Under the pieces are notes generated by a model. It had not been told where the DNA came from. It searched no databases and saw only the letters and a list, made by a program, of their open reading frames with translations. The position numbers and the translations under genes are program-made. Below are positions 31,866 to 42,265 of a stretch of DNA of 64,000 nucleotides, piece after piece. Each line of letters starts with the position of its first letter. The first letter of the stretch is position 1. Origin of the DNA: Branchipolynoe longqiensis (lineage: Eukaryota > Annelida > Polychaeta > Phyllodocida > Polynoidae); the NCBI GenBank assembly GCA_030323885.1, contig CM059188.1, positions 114,184,776 to 114,248,775 of the forward strand, in the 5' to 3' direction.

Positions 31866-32203
31866 TGGTTGGTTGTTAGTTGGAGTTTTATGTCCTGGCA
31901 ACATGTAGGGTCATATCAGTACACATATAGACTTGTGACAGTGCGCACTCATATTGACTTCATAGTGCTGCCCCCACTGGGAGACCAAGCTGCCAGCACC
32001 ATGACCTGATATCCCACTCAGTCACATTATCCAGACACCAAGCCAACCAGTCCTTGCCCTATCCTATTAATGCCGAGTGCCAGGCTAGGTAGCGACAAGT
32101 ACCAATTTTATAAGTCATCTGTTTGACTCAACCTGGAATCAAACTCCTGATCTCCCACATGCGAGGCCCACGCTCTACAGATTCAGCCACTGCACCCGGT
32201 AAA
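31866..32203 (-). mobile_element. SINE family A, full length
   Basis: TTGGTTGGTTGTTAGTTGG to CTCTACAGATTCAGCCACTG and GCACCCGGT. Confidence 0.9.
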
Positions 32204-32210
32204 AAGCTCG

Positions 32211-33000
32211 GGCAGAGAGGAGAGGAGGAGGAGAGGAGGAGAGGAGGAGCTAATGCCGGTTATTGGCTAACTCATGTGGCTTTGCTTCAGGTGTGCCTCT
32301 CACTCACCTGCAACACCAGGTGGCGCTGCACATGCTCAGTGAGCCGACCATCAAAAGCAGTGCCGCCACTTTATACTTTTGTGAAACTATTATACTTTTT
32401 TAATACTTTTTCAGATGTAAATACTTTTTAAAACTTTTTTCAGATGTAAATACTTTAAAAAATAATTTCCAATCTGGTAATTGAAAACTCTTCACACTTA
32501 TATTTAGGAATTTGATGAGATTGAGAGATGTGCTTTACTAGTCTCTTTGCAGGAGTGGTGTGCAAACCAACATTTCTTCCATTCAGGGGTTAGTGTCTTA
32601 ACCATTAACCTATCTAGGTTCCCTGGTGCAATCAACTTTCCATCCTTCCTGTGTATGTAGTATTTCACCTGTGGAGGGAGGTGAGTGCACCTCACTACAC
32701 TTGCTAGTCACTGCAATGTGGGCGATATCAGACGATACCGGATGTGGTGTGGTTTGAAATTGGCTTTTTTTTACCGGTTCTGCTCTTTGTCTGTTTATAT
32801 GTCCCAGTGGGGCTTTCTGTATTGGTCACATCTGGAACTATATTACAGTATTACCCCATTAAACCAAACTTGAAGGGACTCTAGCATGCACACGCACACG
32901 CACACACACACATACGCACACACATGGGCTTATGTTAGCTGACTGAACTGGGCTTGCCTTCATTTTTTCTTTTCTTTTTTTTAAATGGTAAAGCAGGAAA
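32211..33000. other. Mostly unrecognised, with small repeats
   Basis: Contains an AGGAGGAG run (32220-32250), repeated TACTTTTTCAGATGTAAATAC (about 32400-32460), the pogo-like fragment TACAGTATTACCCCATTAAA (32844) and a (CACACG)n tract (32888-32925). No gene recognised. Confidence 0.45.
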
Positions 33001-33128
33001 GGCTATGAACAGATCCAAGATTGCAACAAACAGGCAATAGTTGACATCACGCACAAACTTGTAGTGGTTAGGGTGGCAGACCTACGGCATTGCTGGGATA
33101 TTTGCTGGCTTAATCTAGAAAATACCAT

Positions 33129-33407
33129 GGCCGGGTTCAGGTTACGCCTCCGCGATGTTTCGAAGATGCGGTTTGGCCTATTTCCGTTCAGGGTGTGTCT
33201 CGGCGATGTCTCAGAGACACCTCCTATTTCAGACAGGAGACAAAAAGCACCTCGAAAATGGCCACCGTATTCAGTGGTTTCAGCCAATCAGATCGCTTCT
33301 TTTCCATGGCAGTCATTTTCGAGGCGACCAACTGCTTTTGCCGTTCAGACTAGCATGACATCAGGGATTTCCCCGAGACGTCTAAGAGGCTTACCCTGAA
33401 CGCGGCC
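33129..33407. mobile_element. 279-bp MITE, GGCCGGGTTCAGGTTACG ends
   Basis: Left GGCCGGGTTCAGGTTACGCC and right GGCTTACCCTGAACGCGGCC are imperfect inverted repeats. Second-layer inverted pieces (GCGATGTTTCG / CGAGACGTC) sit inside. No coding frame of interest. Confidence 0.75.
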
Positions 33408-33474
33408 CAGGATATGCAGCAAGGTCACGTGGCTACACATAGTGGAGAGACAAGCAGTCACTGGTACTAGCGGT

Positions 33475-33525
33475 GACTTGAAGCTGCACAGTCCGATGAA
33501 AGCATCAAATTGAAAACAAAAACCA
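33475..33525. mobile_element. Family E MITE end fragment
   Basis: GAAGCTGCACAGTCCGATGA then AGCATCAAATTGAAAACAAAA, one terminal portion only. Confidence 0.65.
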
Positions 33526-33644
33526 GGTGCGTGCGTTCATCAGGTGCTAACGTACTGCAATCCAGGCACTTGTCAGATCCGCTAATCGAAGCTCACAGTT
33601 CGGGCCGGTGTTAACTGACAGGTATTATGATAGTAGCTTGAGCA

Positions 33645-33982
33645 ATGGTTAGTTGGTTGTTGGAATTTTACGTCCTGGCCACATCTAAGGTCATATTAGT
33701 ATGTGACAGTGCACACTCATGGTGACTTAATAGTGCTGCCCCACTGGGAGTCCAGGCCGCCAGCACCATGCTATCCCACACAAGTCACATTATCATGACA
33801 CTGAGCCAACCATTCCTTGCCCTATCCTATTATTGTAATTAATGACATATGCCAGGCTAGGAAGTGACAAGTATTAATTTAGTAAATCATTGGTTTGACT
33901 CGGCCGCGAATTGAACTTACGATCTCCCGATCTCCCAATCTCCCGCATGGGAGGCCTGCGCTCCTCCGAGCCACTGCCGGGA
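33645..33982 (-). mobile_element. SINE family A, full length
   Basis: GTTAGTTGGTTGTTGGAATT to GCCTGCGCTCCTCCGAGCC and ACTGCCGGG; GATCTCCC repeats three times in the head. Confidence 0.88.
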
Positions 33983-34232
33983 CCAGGATGTAGCTCAGGT
34001 GGTAGAGTGGACCCATTTGCAGTTTGGACTATTTTCCGTTCCAACCAGTGTCCTCTCTGTGGGAAAGTGGATATATGAAAGACCCCTTGCTACTTATCAG
34101 AATGAGTAGCCTATGTGGTGGCAGCGGGTTTCCTCCGAAGAAATATGTCAGAATGACCATATGTTTGATGTCCAATAGCCGATGATAAAAATCAATGTGC
34201 TCTACAGGCGTCGTTAAATCAAACAAGTTTAA
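33983..34232 (+). mobile_element. SINE family B with internal deletion
   Basis: Head ACCAGGATGTAGCTCAGGTG, then GTGGACCCATTTGCAGTTTG, CGTTCCAACCAGTG, GGGAAAGTGGATATATGAAA, to GTCGTTAAATCAAACAAG. Part of the central ACAACTGGTTCATCAAAGG segment is missing. Confidence 0.85.
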
Positions 34233-34439
34233 CTTTTTGGCACTGCCCATTGGGGAGAAGAATGCCCTGGTTTCACGATTTGCTGACCGGTCTTGAAGAG
34301 GGATTTTGGATAAATAGAAGTGGGTTCTTGGCATTGTTGAAATACACAGGAATCAACCTTATTTGAGAGACAATAGGCTGAAGGCAAGAGTGGAAATACT
34401 GTACTCGCGTGTTCAGAGAATAGAGTGGATGAGGAAAAT

Positions 34440-35107
34440 TCTCTGGTGGCAAGGATTGTTTGGTGACAAGGATTGTCTGTGTCAGGGTTGTTTGGTGGCA
34501 GGGCTCTATAGTGGTTGGTGTTGTCTGGTGGTTGGTGTTGTCTGGTGGTTGTTGTCTGGTGGTTGGTGTTGTCTGGTGGTTGTTGTCTGGTGGTTGGTGT
34601 TGTCTTGGAGTTAGATGATGGATGGGTCGTCTACTGGCACGGTTGTCTAGTGGTAGGGATGTCTAGTGGCAGGGTTGTCTAGTGGCAGGGTTGTCTAGTG
34701 GCACGGTTGACTAATGGTAGGGTTGTCTAGTGGCAGGGTTGTCTAGTGACAGGGTTGTCTAGTGACAGGGTTGTCTAGTGGCAGGGTTGACTAATGGTAG
34801 GGTTGTCTAGTGGCAGGGTTGTCTAGTGACAGAGTTGTCAGTGACAGGATTGTCTAGTGACAGGGTTATCTAGTGCAGGGTTGTCTATTTGCATGGTTGT
34901 CTAGTGTCGGGGTTATCTAGTGGCAAGGTGTCTGGTGACAGGGTTGTCTAGTGGCAGGACTGTCTAGTGACAGGGTTGTCTAGTGGCAGGGTGTCTTGTG
35001 ACAGGGTTGTCTAGTGGCAGGGTTATGTAGTGATAGGGTTGTCTAGTGGCAGGATTGTATGCTGGCAGGATTGTCTAGTGGCAAGGTTGTCTAGTGACAG
35101 GGTTGGG
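34440..35107. repeat. 17-bp minisatellite (GGTTGTCTAGTGGCAGG)
   Basis: Roughly 35 units across 670 bp; left edge is a GGTTGGTGTTGTCTGGTGG variant. Common variants are TAGTGACAGG and CTAATGGTAGG. Confidence 0.92.
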
Positions 35108-35297
35108 TTGCTTTCAAGTGAATACCAGTTAGTCTGCACGAAGGATTGGTTGTCACCTGTGTGATGGGGAAGCTCATCTGGTGAATTGGACAGCTGGTTT
35201 AGTGGGAGGGTGCGAGGGGGGGGGGGGGGGGGCGTCTAGCCAGGCATTGTTGCCAGGCTCCTCAGGTACACACTCTCCACATGTCAATATTATTATT

Positions 35298-35782
35298 AAA
35301 GCTTCATAGTCCGATGGCTTTGAGTTTCTGTCCTTTTCTGAGATAAATATATAAAACATTGATTGTTCTTACTTTAATTTGAAGTAACGTTTATTGGGTG
35401 ACTTTGACAGAAGGAATTGAGAAGGGTTTAAAGCTGCATAGTCCGATGAAGCATCACATTTCCAAAACCAAAACAATAATCTAAAATTGATTCTACATAT
35501 CTAACTGAGGTAATGATGCACTTATTAAACATGTGTTGCCACATAGAAGGGAATAGTGAGTCAATTTAATAGAACCTGTTACTGTTGAAGCCTTTTGTGT
35601 CAGAGTTTTGGCATGCCTGCCAAAACTAATTTGACATATTTGCACTTCAAATATCTTTAAACTTAGCCATTTAAAGTAAAAGCTACTTCAAACTAAAGTA
35701 AGGTAGGCTATAACAATCAATTTATTATATTTATCTCAGAAAATTGGCTGAAGCTCGAAACCATCGGACTATGCACCTTTAA
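35298..35782. mobile_element. Family E MITE: a half copy then a complete copy
   Basis: 35298-35397: TTAAAGCTTCATAGTCCGAT with the first quarter of the element. 35428-35782: complete, from TTTAAAGCTGCATAGTCCGA to CCATCGGACTATGCACCTTTAA, in the orientation opposite to the copy at 18357 (interior CAAAACTAATTTGACATATT). Confidence 0.88.
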
Positions 35783-36289
35783 TTGCCAGTAACTTGGTGG
35801 GGGTGGCGTCGGGGGCGGGGGGGGGGGGTCAAGACCTGTATACCCATATGATTTCTACTATTTTGTACACAATTTTAAGCAGGAGTACGCCAGTATGCAA
35901 AATTAAAATGTACGCAATTATCTTTTGTAAGTGCACAATTAAGAAGAGATTTTCTTCTTTTTTTGGGGGGGGGGGAAGGAGATACACAATTTCTTTTCAC
36001 TAGAATACCCAAATAGGACATTTTGGGGTAGGCAAGACCTGCACGAGATCATGTAGGTTACCTTCATGTGAGTGTCCGCTAAATGGTCTAAAATGTACAG
36101 AGGGCCTATACCAACCAGCCTTCCACAGAAGACCGTGAGTGTGAGGACATCGAGGAGGATGGCGAGTCTTATGAAGATGACAAGGAAAATGTTTAGGATT
36201 GTAGAATTTGTCGTATAATCCCGTATTTAAAATATTTTGGAGTAGTATATGTTTGAACATCAAATATGATATGTATCTACCTATCTATC

Positions 36290-36632
36290 ATGATAATAAT
36301 AACGATATTTCAGCCTTTTCTTTTTTCTTGAAGATTTATAATGCCTATCATGGATAAGCCTGAATAGGCTTGTTTTCACCATTAGACAGTTTGTCGATAG
36401 AAAGCCTGAGCCTACACTTTTACCGACCCAAGGGATTTTTAACCTCCCACACCACATAGACATGGTATGAGAGCAACTGGCCTTTGATGACGCTGTAAGT
36501 TATACACAGCGGTGGAAATCCAAATTGGCAGAGGTGGGGGGCACAGGGAATTGAACCACTGACCTTCAGATTAGGAGTCTGACCTAGAAAAAAAGTCAGA
36601 CACTCTCACCACTCCGCCACAGAGAACACCAC
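36290..36632 (-). mobile_element. SINE family C, full length
   Basis: Reverse of the family seen at 53690 and 62222: TTGAAGATTTATAATGCC, CACCATTAGACAGTTTGTCG, AGCCTGAGCCTACACTTT, TGAGAGCAACTGGCC, then the tRNA-like head with GGGAATTGAACCACTGACC and CTCACCACTCCGCCACAGA. Confidence 0.9.
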
Positions 36633-36971
36633 CTTTAGTTGGCTTTTGTATGTGTCTACATGGCAAATAATAATAATTTCATAATGCTGACAATTTGGCT
36701 CATGGGGGATGGGGGGGTGCTCACTTTGAAGGGCTGTAATTTCAAGAAGCTCAACCATATTGATTGCCATCATGGTGAAATGAACTCCAGAGATACAGAG
36801 CTTTCAGAAGATTATACTTTTATAGTGGGTCGTAACATTAACAAGCTGAATTTCGTGTGTCTGGCTCATACACTATGGGCAGGGCTCGGTGCGCCTGTGT
36901 GGATTGAAGACACCGGATCGTAAGCGAGGCTCGCGTTCCCTGTCAAGTCCTAGACGTGCGAGTCTGGAGAA

Positions 36972-37813
36972 GCCGGTGTCACGAAATAAAATCGCACCCT
37001 GAAAATTGTGTCCTCCCTCAGCGAATTTATTTCGAAATAAAATCTGCGGGGGAATTTTATTTCGAAATAAAATCGCCCCCTGAGATTTTAAATCCCCCTC
37101 CCTTTTCTTCCCATCCCATCCCCGTCCTCCCACCCGCCTCCACCTCACTCCTCCCTTCACTTCCCACCCCCCCTCCTCACCTCCCACTCCATCCTCCCTC
37201 ATCTCTCATCCTCACCTCCCCACCTCCCCTCCCTCCTTTTAAAAAAATTGTTTTTATTAATTTTTTTATTGAGGCTGTATTTATACTGTCCATAGCATGT
37301 AAGCCCGGGTACCCAGGCTTGTTTTCAATGCTGGCCAGCTGTCGTGTTGGTGTTGTCTTACCAAACAGTAGCTGCTGATAAGTTATTTGATTGTCTGCAT
37401 TTCAGTAGCAGATAGACAGTTTGTAGGTATGTTTAGTAGCCTATGTTAGTTTATTTGGGGCGCTCTTGGCATTGTATTTTTGTTCTACTCTTATTACTAT
37501 GTTAGTTGTTTTCTTAAGGTTCTATGTTAGTGTTTTGGGGTTTTCTTGGGAACAGTTTCCCTCCTCACCTCCCCTCCCTCCTCACCTCCCACCCGTCCCT
37601 CCTCCCCCCCCCCCACCTCCCACTCGACTCCCCCCCCCCCCCGCCCCCCTCCCCTTCCAACCCATCCTCTCCTCCCCGCCCCTCTATTTTATTTCTACTT
37701 GAATCTCGTGAGTATGGGGAGATTCTATTTCAATAGGGGTGGTTTTATTTCGAAATAGATGCGCCTGGGGATGAGATCATCTTGAGAAGGCGATTCTATT
37801 TCGTGACACCGGC
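36972..37813. mobile_element. 842-bp TIR element with pyrimidine-rich interior
   Basis: Ends GCCGGTGTCACGAAATAAAA and TCTATTTCGTGACACCGGC are inverted repeats of about 24 bp with one mismatch, both reaching ATCGC / GCGAT. Further TTTCGAAATAAAATC palindromes lie next to the ends. The interior has two CTCCC-rich strand-asymmetric tracts (37090-37230 and 37555-37685). No transposase. Confidence 0.85.
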
Positions 37814-37959
37814 CGCTGGCGTTTCTTCCTGACGCTTTGTGAATGGGGCAAAGGCCGCAGGCTTTGTGTGGTTGTGTTTTTGTGTGGTTGTGGCACTTGC
37901 AGGTGTTGAGAGCCACAGGCTGTCGTCGACGCAAACACAGCATCTATGCGCCAGGTGTG

Positions 37960-38300
37960 AGTTGTTTTACGTCCTAGCAACATCTAAAGGCCCTGTCACA
38001 CTGCATAAGTGTATGCTGAAGTATGTGACACACGCTATATCACAGCGGGAATTTTGAACATGCTGAAAAATAATAATACTTATGCCAAACATACCCATAA
38101 CTTGTCTCATTGTACACCAGTGGGCTGTTAACGAATACTACTTATCCCAAACGTACCCATAACTTGCCTCAGCGTACACCAGCGTACACCAACGTGTTGG
38201 AGCAAAATCACATATGTCGGCATATGCTGATGCAATACGGCACAGTGTGACGGGGCCTTTAAGGTCATATCAGGACGGGTAACGACGTGTAACAGTGCAG
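37960..38300 (-). mobile_element. SINE family A tail carrying a Harbinger-like MITE
   Basis: SINE tail GTTGTTTTACGTCCTAGC...CATCTAA, then the MITE 37988-38259, then TAAGGTCATATCAGGACGGG. The MITE has inverted ends AGGCCCTGTCACACTG and CAGTGTGACGGGGCCT, and TAA flanks both sides (37985-37987, 38260-38262), restoring the CATCTAAGGTCATA of the SINE when removed. The SINE then runs directly into the 24-bp minisatellite. Confidence 0.9.
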
Positions 38301-38955
38301 GCTCATGGCGCCATGAGCGCCACTCCGGCACACACCCATGGCGCCACCCCGGCACACACTCATGGCGCCACCCCAGCGCACACTCATGGCACCTCCCCGG
38401 TGCGCACTTATGGCGCCACCCCGCCGCACACCCATGGCGCCTCCCCGGCACACACCCATGGCGCCACCCCGCCGCACACTCATGGCGCCACCCCAGCGCA
38501 CACTCATGGCACCTCCCCGGTGCACACTTATGGCGCCACCCCGCCGCACACCCATGGCGCCTCCCCGGCACACACCCATGGCGCCTCCCTGGCGCACAAT
38601 CATGGCGCCACCCTGGCGCACACTCATGGCTCCTCCCCGGCGCACACTCATGGCGTCACCCTGGCGCACACTCATGGCGTCAACCTGGCGCACACTCATG
38701 GTGCCACCCCGGCGCACACTCATGGTTTCACCCCAGCGCATACTCATGGCGCCAGCCTGGTGCACACCCATGGCGCCACCCCGGCGCACACCCATGGTGC
38801 CACCCCAGCACACACTCATGGTGCCACCCCAGCACACACTCATGGCATCACCCTGGCGCACAGCAATGGCACCACCCCGATGCACACTCATGGCGCTACC
38901 CCGGCACACACTCATGGCGCCACCCCAGCGCACACTCATGGCGCCACCCCGCCAT
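38290..38955. repeat. 24-bp minisatellite (CATGGCGCCACCCCGG CGCACACT)
   Basis: About 27 units. The core GCGCACTCATGGCG matches the SINE family A segment that precedes it, so the array appears to have grown from inside that SINE. A 256-codon frame (THGATPAH-type repeats) exists because the unit length is a multiple of three. I do not regard it as a gene. Confidence 0.92.
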
Positions 38956-39112
38956 CGCAGACAGTGCTGACTGCCCAGGATAAGAATAACCGGATAAATA
39001 AGCTAAACACAGATATCAGCCCGCTAGTCTACCCTTACCTGACTCAGCCAATGCTAGCAGTATAGCCAGACACCCACCAAAATACAAACGCATAACCAGA
39101 ACTAATGTAAAA

Positions 39113-39311
39113 GTCAGTAAGACCTCTCTAACCGACCACCTCCACAGATCGACCACTCCGCTATATCGATCGCTATATTTGGGTCCCAAACGATCGCCTG
39201 TATAATATCATCGTAACGATAAAAAAAAACCTCCCTAAACAGATCATCTCCCTAAATGGACCATTTAAAGTCGGTCCCATGGTTGGTCGATTTAGAGAGA
39301 ATTTACTGTAG
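39113..39311. mobile_element. Pogo/mariner-type MITE
   Basis: CAGTAAGACCTCTCTAACCG at the left and TTTAGAGAGAATTTACTGTA at the right; interior GACCACCTCCACAGATCGAC and CCTATATCGATC-like segments as at 2365 and 42328. Confidence 0.85.
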
Positions 39312-39390
39312 TTGTAGTTCGTACAACAATTTTTTTTACTTGAAATATTTTTGTTGTTGGGGCAGGGGGTGAGTGGGGGGGGGGGGGTAC

Positions 39391-39615
39391 ATTAGTTGAT
39401 TAAGCAGGGGAAATTTCAATCACGGACAATTGGTCTGCCTCATTCCACTGCTCCTTGCCCTATCCTAGTAATAATGAGCGCCAGGCTAGGTAGCGACAGG
39501 TATCACTTTTAAGTCATGGTTTGACTCTGCCAGGGTTCGAACCTGTGGGTTCGAATCCCACGACATACCTCAACGGGAAGCGGACGCTCAACTCATTTTG
39601 CCACGCATCTGGTTT
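39391..39615 (-). mobile_element. SINE family A variant with an alternative 3' tail
   Basis: Head and body are family A (CCTTGCCCTATCCTAGTAAT, AGGCTAGGTAGCGACAGG, ...CTCATTTTGCCACGCATCTGG). The tail is ACATTAGTTGATTAAGCAGGGGAAATTTCAATC..., in two pieces, not the usual GTAAAACTCCAACAACC tail. The same alternative tail occurs at 47060-47105 and 56382-56450. Confidence 0.8.
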
Positions 39616-39848
39616 AATCTTTCACGGATTGGAATGTATCTCTAGAATGATGCATTCATCTGTTCTATATCGCTGATATAATTTAAAAGATTATTTTATT
39701 TTAAATGTGAATGGGATAGGGCTGGATTTGTTAAAGATGATGACATAGGAGCAATGGGTTAGTTACGCTCCGACAACTTATGATTGAAGTAAACCCACAC
39801 CCTGTGTCGTGTTGGGACAAGTCTGCGTGTAAATTATTGTGTAAATGA

Positions 39849-40195
39849 GGTGGGTTTGGGCGAATCGGTAGAGCGCGGGCCTCACGTGCCGAAGGTATCG
39901 TAGTTCGGCTCCCGGTTGAGCCAAAACAATGACTTTAAAATTGATACTTGTTGCTTCCTAGCCTGGCACTTGGCATTAATAGGATAGGGCAAGGACTGGT
40001 TAGCACAGTATCAGGAAATTGTGAATGTGTGGGATATTGGGTCATGGTGCTGGCGGCCTGATTTCCCAGTGGGGCAGCACTATAAAGATGCCATGAGTGC
40101 ACACTGTCACAAGTTGGTACCTGTCCTGATATGACCTTAGATGTTGCCAGGACATAAAACTCTAACAAACAAAAAAACAAACAAACTGGTAATAC
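39849..40195 (+). mobile_element. SINE family A, full length, first head type
   Basis: GGGCGAATCGGTAGAGCGCG, CTCCCGGTTGAGCCAAAAC, body, then CCAGGACATAAAACTCTAAC with an (AAAC)n tail. Confidence 0.9.
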
Positions 40196-40204
40196 ATAGC
40201 TAGT

Positions 40205-41110
40205 GTGTAGTCAGTGTATTGGCAGTGTACAGTCAGTGTATTGTCAGTGTATTGTCAGTGTATTGTCAATGTACAGTCAGTGTACAGTCAGTGTATAATC
40301 AGTGTACAGTCAGTGTATTGGCAGTGTATTGTCATGGATGAAAGATCTCCGCGGTTTCGCGGTTTAAACATTTAAAAAAATGATATGTATATGACAACAC
40401 TTGGGGGAGTTCGAATCCCATTTTTAAATGACCTTAGATGTTGCTAGAACATCAAACCTAAACAAGAGCGAGTCCGGTATGGGCGATAATACAGTCACAA
40501 CAAGGTTAGTTGAAAACTGACTTACGGTATTTTTCCACGAATCCCTGACAGTGCTAAGTCTATGGGAGAAAATCCGCGTTATCGCAGAAATTTGCCGTTG
40601 GCGGCCTGATTTCCGCGATTTTAGCCAGAGACCACTTTCATCCCTGATTGTCAGTTTATAGTCAGTGTACAGTCAGTGTATTGTCAGTGTACAGTCAGTA
40701 TAGGCAGTGTATTGGCAGTGTACAGTCAGTGTATTGTCAGTGTATAGGCAGTGTATTGTCAGTGTATTGGCAGTGTACAGTCAGTGTATTGGCAGTGTAT
40801 TGGCAGTGTACAGTCAGTGTATAGTCAGTGTACAGTCAGTGTATTGGCAGTGTATTGGTAGTGTACATTCAGTGTATTGGCAGTCTACAGTCAGTGTATT
40901 GTGTATGGTCAGTGTATAGTCAGTGTATAGTCAGTGTACAGTCAGTGTACAGTCAATGTACAGTCAGTGTACAATCAGTGTATAGCCAGTGTATTGCCAG
41001 TGTATTGGCAGTGTCCAGTCAGTGTATTGTCAGTATATTGTCAGTGTACAGTCAGTGTACAGTCAGTGTATTGGCAGTGTATTGTCAGTGTATAGTCAGT
41101 GTATAGTCAA
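40205..41110. repeat. 10-bp minisatellite (CAGTGTATTG / CAGTGTACAG) with an insertion
   Basis: Units CAGTGTATTGG, CAGTGTACAGT and CAGTGTATAGT run 40205-40334 and 40650-41110, and briefly again at 41585-41640. Two TIR elements split it (40335-40646 and 41121-41582). Confidence 0.9.
40328..40653. mobile_element. 312-bp TIR element with 7-bp flanking repeat ATTGTCA
   Basis: Ends TGGATGAAAGATCTCC and ACCACTTTCATCCCTG are imperfect inverted repeats. ATTGTCA lies at 40328-40334 and 40647-40653, though the host array also contains this string. A family A SINE tail scrap (GACCTTAGATGTTGCTAG, about 40430-40465) is inside. hAT-like size of duplication, uncertain. Confidence 0.6.
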
Positions 41111-41120
41111 TGGATAGACA

Positions 41121-41582
41121 GGTTCGTAATTCCAGCCGCACGGTGCATTGTGGGATGTGGGACGTGTGGCAGCAAAACAAACCCGTGCGAGGCACATGTC
41201 TCAGGCTAAGACCCTGAGTGCATCTATGAAATCTGCTAGTTTCAGCTAATGTTTGAAATGCAGAATGCCAATTAAAAATATAAATAAATAATTATTAAAT
41301 TAAGATATGAATCTTTTATTTATTCTATTTCATTTACATTAAACTAATCAGCACATCTTATACCGTCTGCATTTAGATCTAGCCAAATTATGGATAGTTG
41401 TGTCTTAAGTATACTCATTATATCATTATATTATTATCTTGCATGAGTGAATCCATGTTTATGCCTTATTGTTCTGTATTTCTATTAATTTTGAATAAAT
41501 GTGAAGCTTTGCACTGCGTGTGTCAGCATTTGTTTTGCTGTCGACGCCGTTTTGAGTGCATGCGCAATCGGAATTACGAAGT
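41121..41582. mobile_element. TIR element, TTCGTAATTCC ends
   Basis: TTCGTAATTCC at 41124-41134 and GGAATTACGAA at 41570-41580, followed inwards by GTGCATTGTGGG and GTGCATGCGC. Host minisatellite units flank both sides. AT-rich interior. Confidence 0.65.
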
Positions 41583-41727
41583 CGTCTATTGTCAGCGCAT
41601 TGGCAGTATATAATCAGTGTATTGTGATCAGTGTTTAGTCAGCTGTTATCTTTCACATCTTACAGACACAATATGTACAATTATAATATTGCACTGATGA
41701 CACTCACAAAAATGCATAAAAAAAAGT

Positions 41728-42055
41728 TTGTTTTATTTAACGACACCTCTAGAGCACATTGATTTTTATCATCGGCTATTGGACGTCAAACATTTGGTCA
41801 TTCTGACACATTTCTTTAGAGGAAACCTGTTTCCGCCACATAGGCTACTCATTCCAATAAGCAGCAAGGGCTCTTTTATATGCACTTTCCCACAGACATC
41901 ACAGCACATACCACATCCTTTGATGAACCAGTTGTGGGCCACTGGTTGGAATGAAAAATATCCCAAACTGCAAATGGGTCCACTGAGCAGGATCGATCGG
42001 ATGACCCACACCTACACAGCTAGACACGCTAAAGTCTGAGCTACGTCCCGCTCCC
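41728..42055 (-). mobile_element. SINE family B, full length, just upstream of exon 2
   Basis: TTGTTTTATTTAACGACACC, GATTTTTATCATCGGCTATT, CCACATAGGCTACTCATTCC, CATCCTTTGATGAACCAG, CGATCGGATGACCCAC, and GAGCTACGTCCCGCTCCC. The head end lies about 90 bp from the exon 2 acceptor. Confidence 0.92.
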
Positions 42056-42142
42056 CCACAAAAATGCACGTCACAAAAGTTGGGCATGAACTGTTGAAAT
42101 GTTGGAGTGTAAGTAGTATAGCGACTTGTGCCTTTTGCGCAG

Positions 42143-42230
42143 GTACCGGGCAGCACGTGACATACCTGGCCGAGCACCTGCCTCAAGTTACCTGGCAACC
42201 CACTGATTGCGACAAAAAATCCATGCAAAG
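42143..42230 (+). CDS. METTL26: METTL26-like methyltransferase, exon 2
   Basis: An 88-nt internal exon. Acceptor: CTTTTGCGCAG at 42132-42142. Donor: AAAG|GTAAGC at 42231. It completes the glycine codon split at the end of exon 1 and encodes 28 full codons beginning TGQHVTYLAEHLPQV and including WQPTDCD. It leaves two bases (AG) that join the first base of exon 3 to make a serine codon. Together with exon 1 it builds ELASGTGQHV, the glycine-rich SAM-binding loop of the family, followed by the WQPTD segment. The exon is hemmed in by mobile DNA: a SINE ends about 90 bp upstream and a MITE starts about 35 bp downstream. No stop codon or frameshift is present. Confidence 0.95.
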
Positions 42231-42265
42231 GTAAGCTAAAAATATTACTGCTAGAATTGTTTAAG

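Larger units (their letters stand above)
984..42142 (+). other. Intron 1 of the METTL26-like gene (about 41.2 kb)
   Basis: Bounded by the GTATGT donor at 984 and the GCGCAG acceptor ending at 42142. Its content is almost entirely SINEs in both orientations, MITEs, two complete solo LTRs plus one diverged one, decayed coding fragments and large minisatellites, listed separately. Stretches where I recognise nothing include 2100-2360, 4063-4700, 7920-8710, 14311-14642, 18031-18350, 28673-28970, 31270-31860, 32211-32840, 35783-36290 and 36633-36970. Confidence 0.9.

Noticed and set aside
38295..39065. 256-codon THGATPAH-repeat frame
   Set aside because: Translation of a 24-bp minisatellite that grew from a SINE. 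Other frames on both strands are open too.
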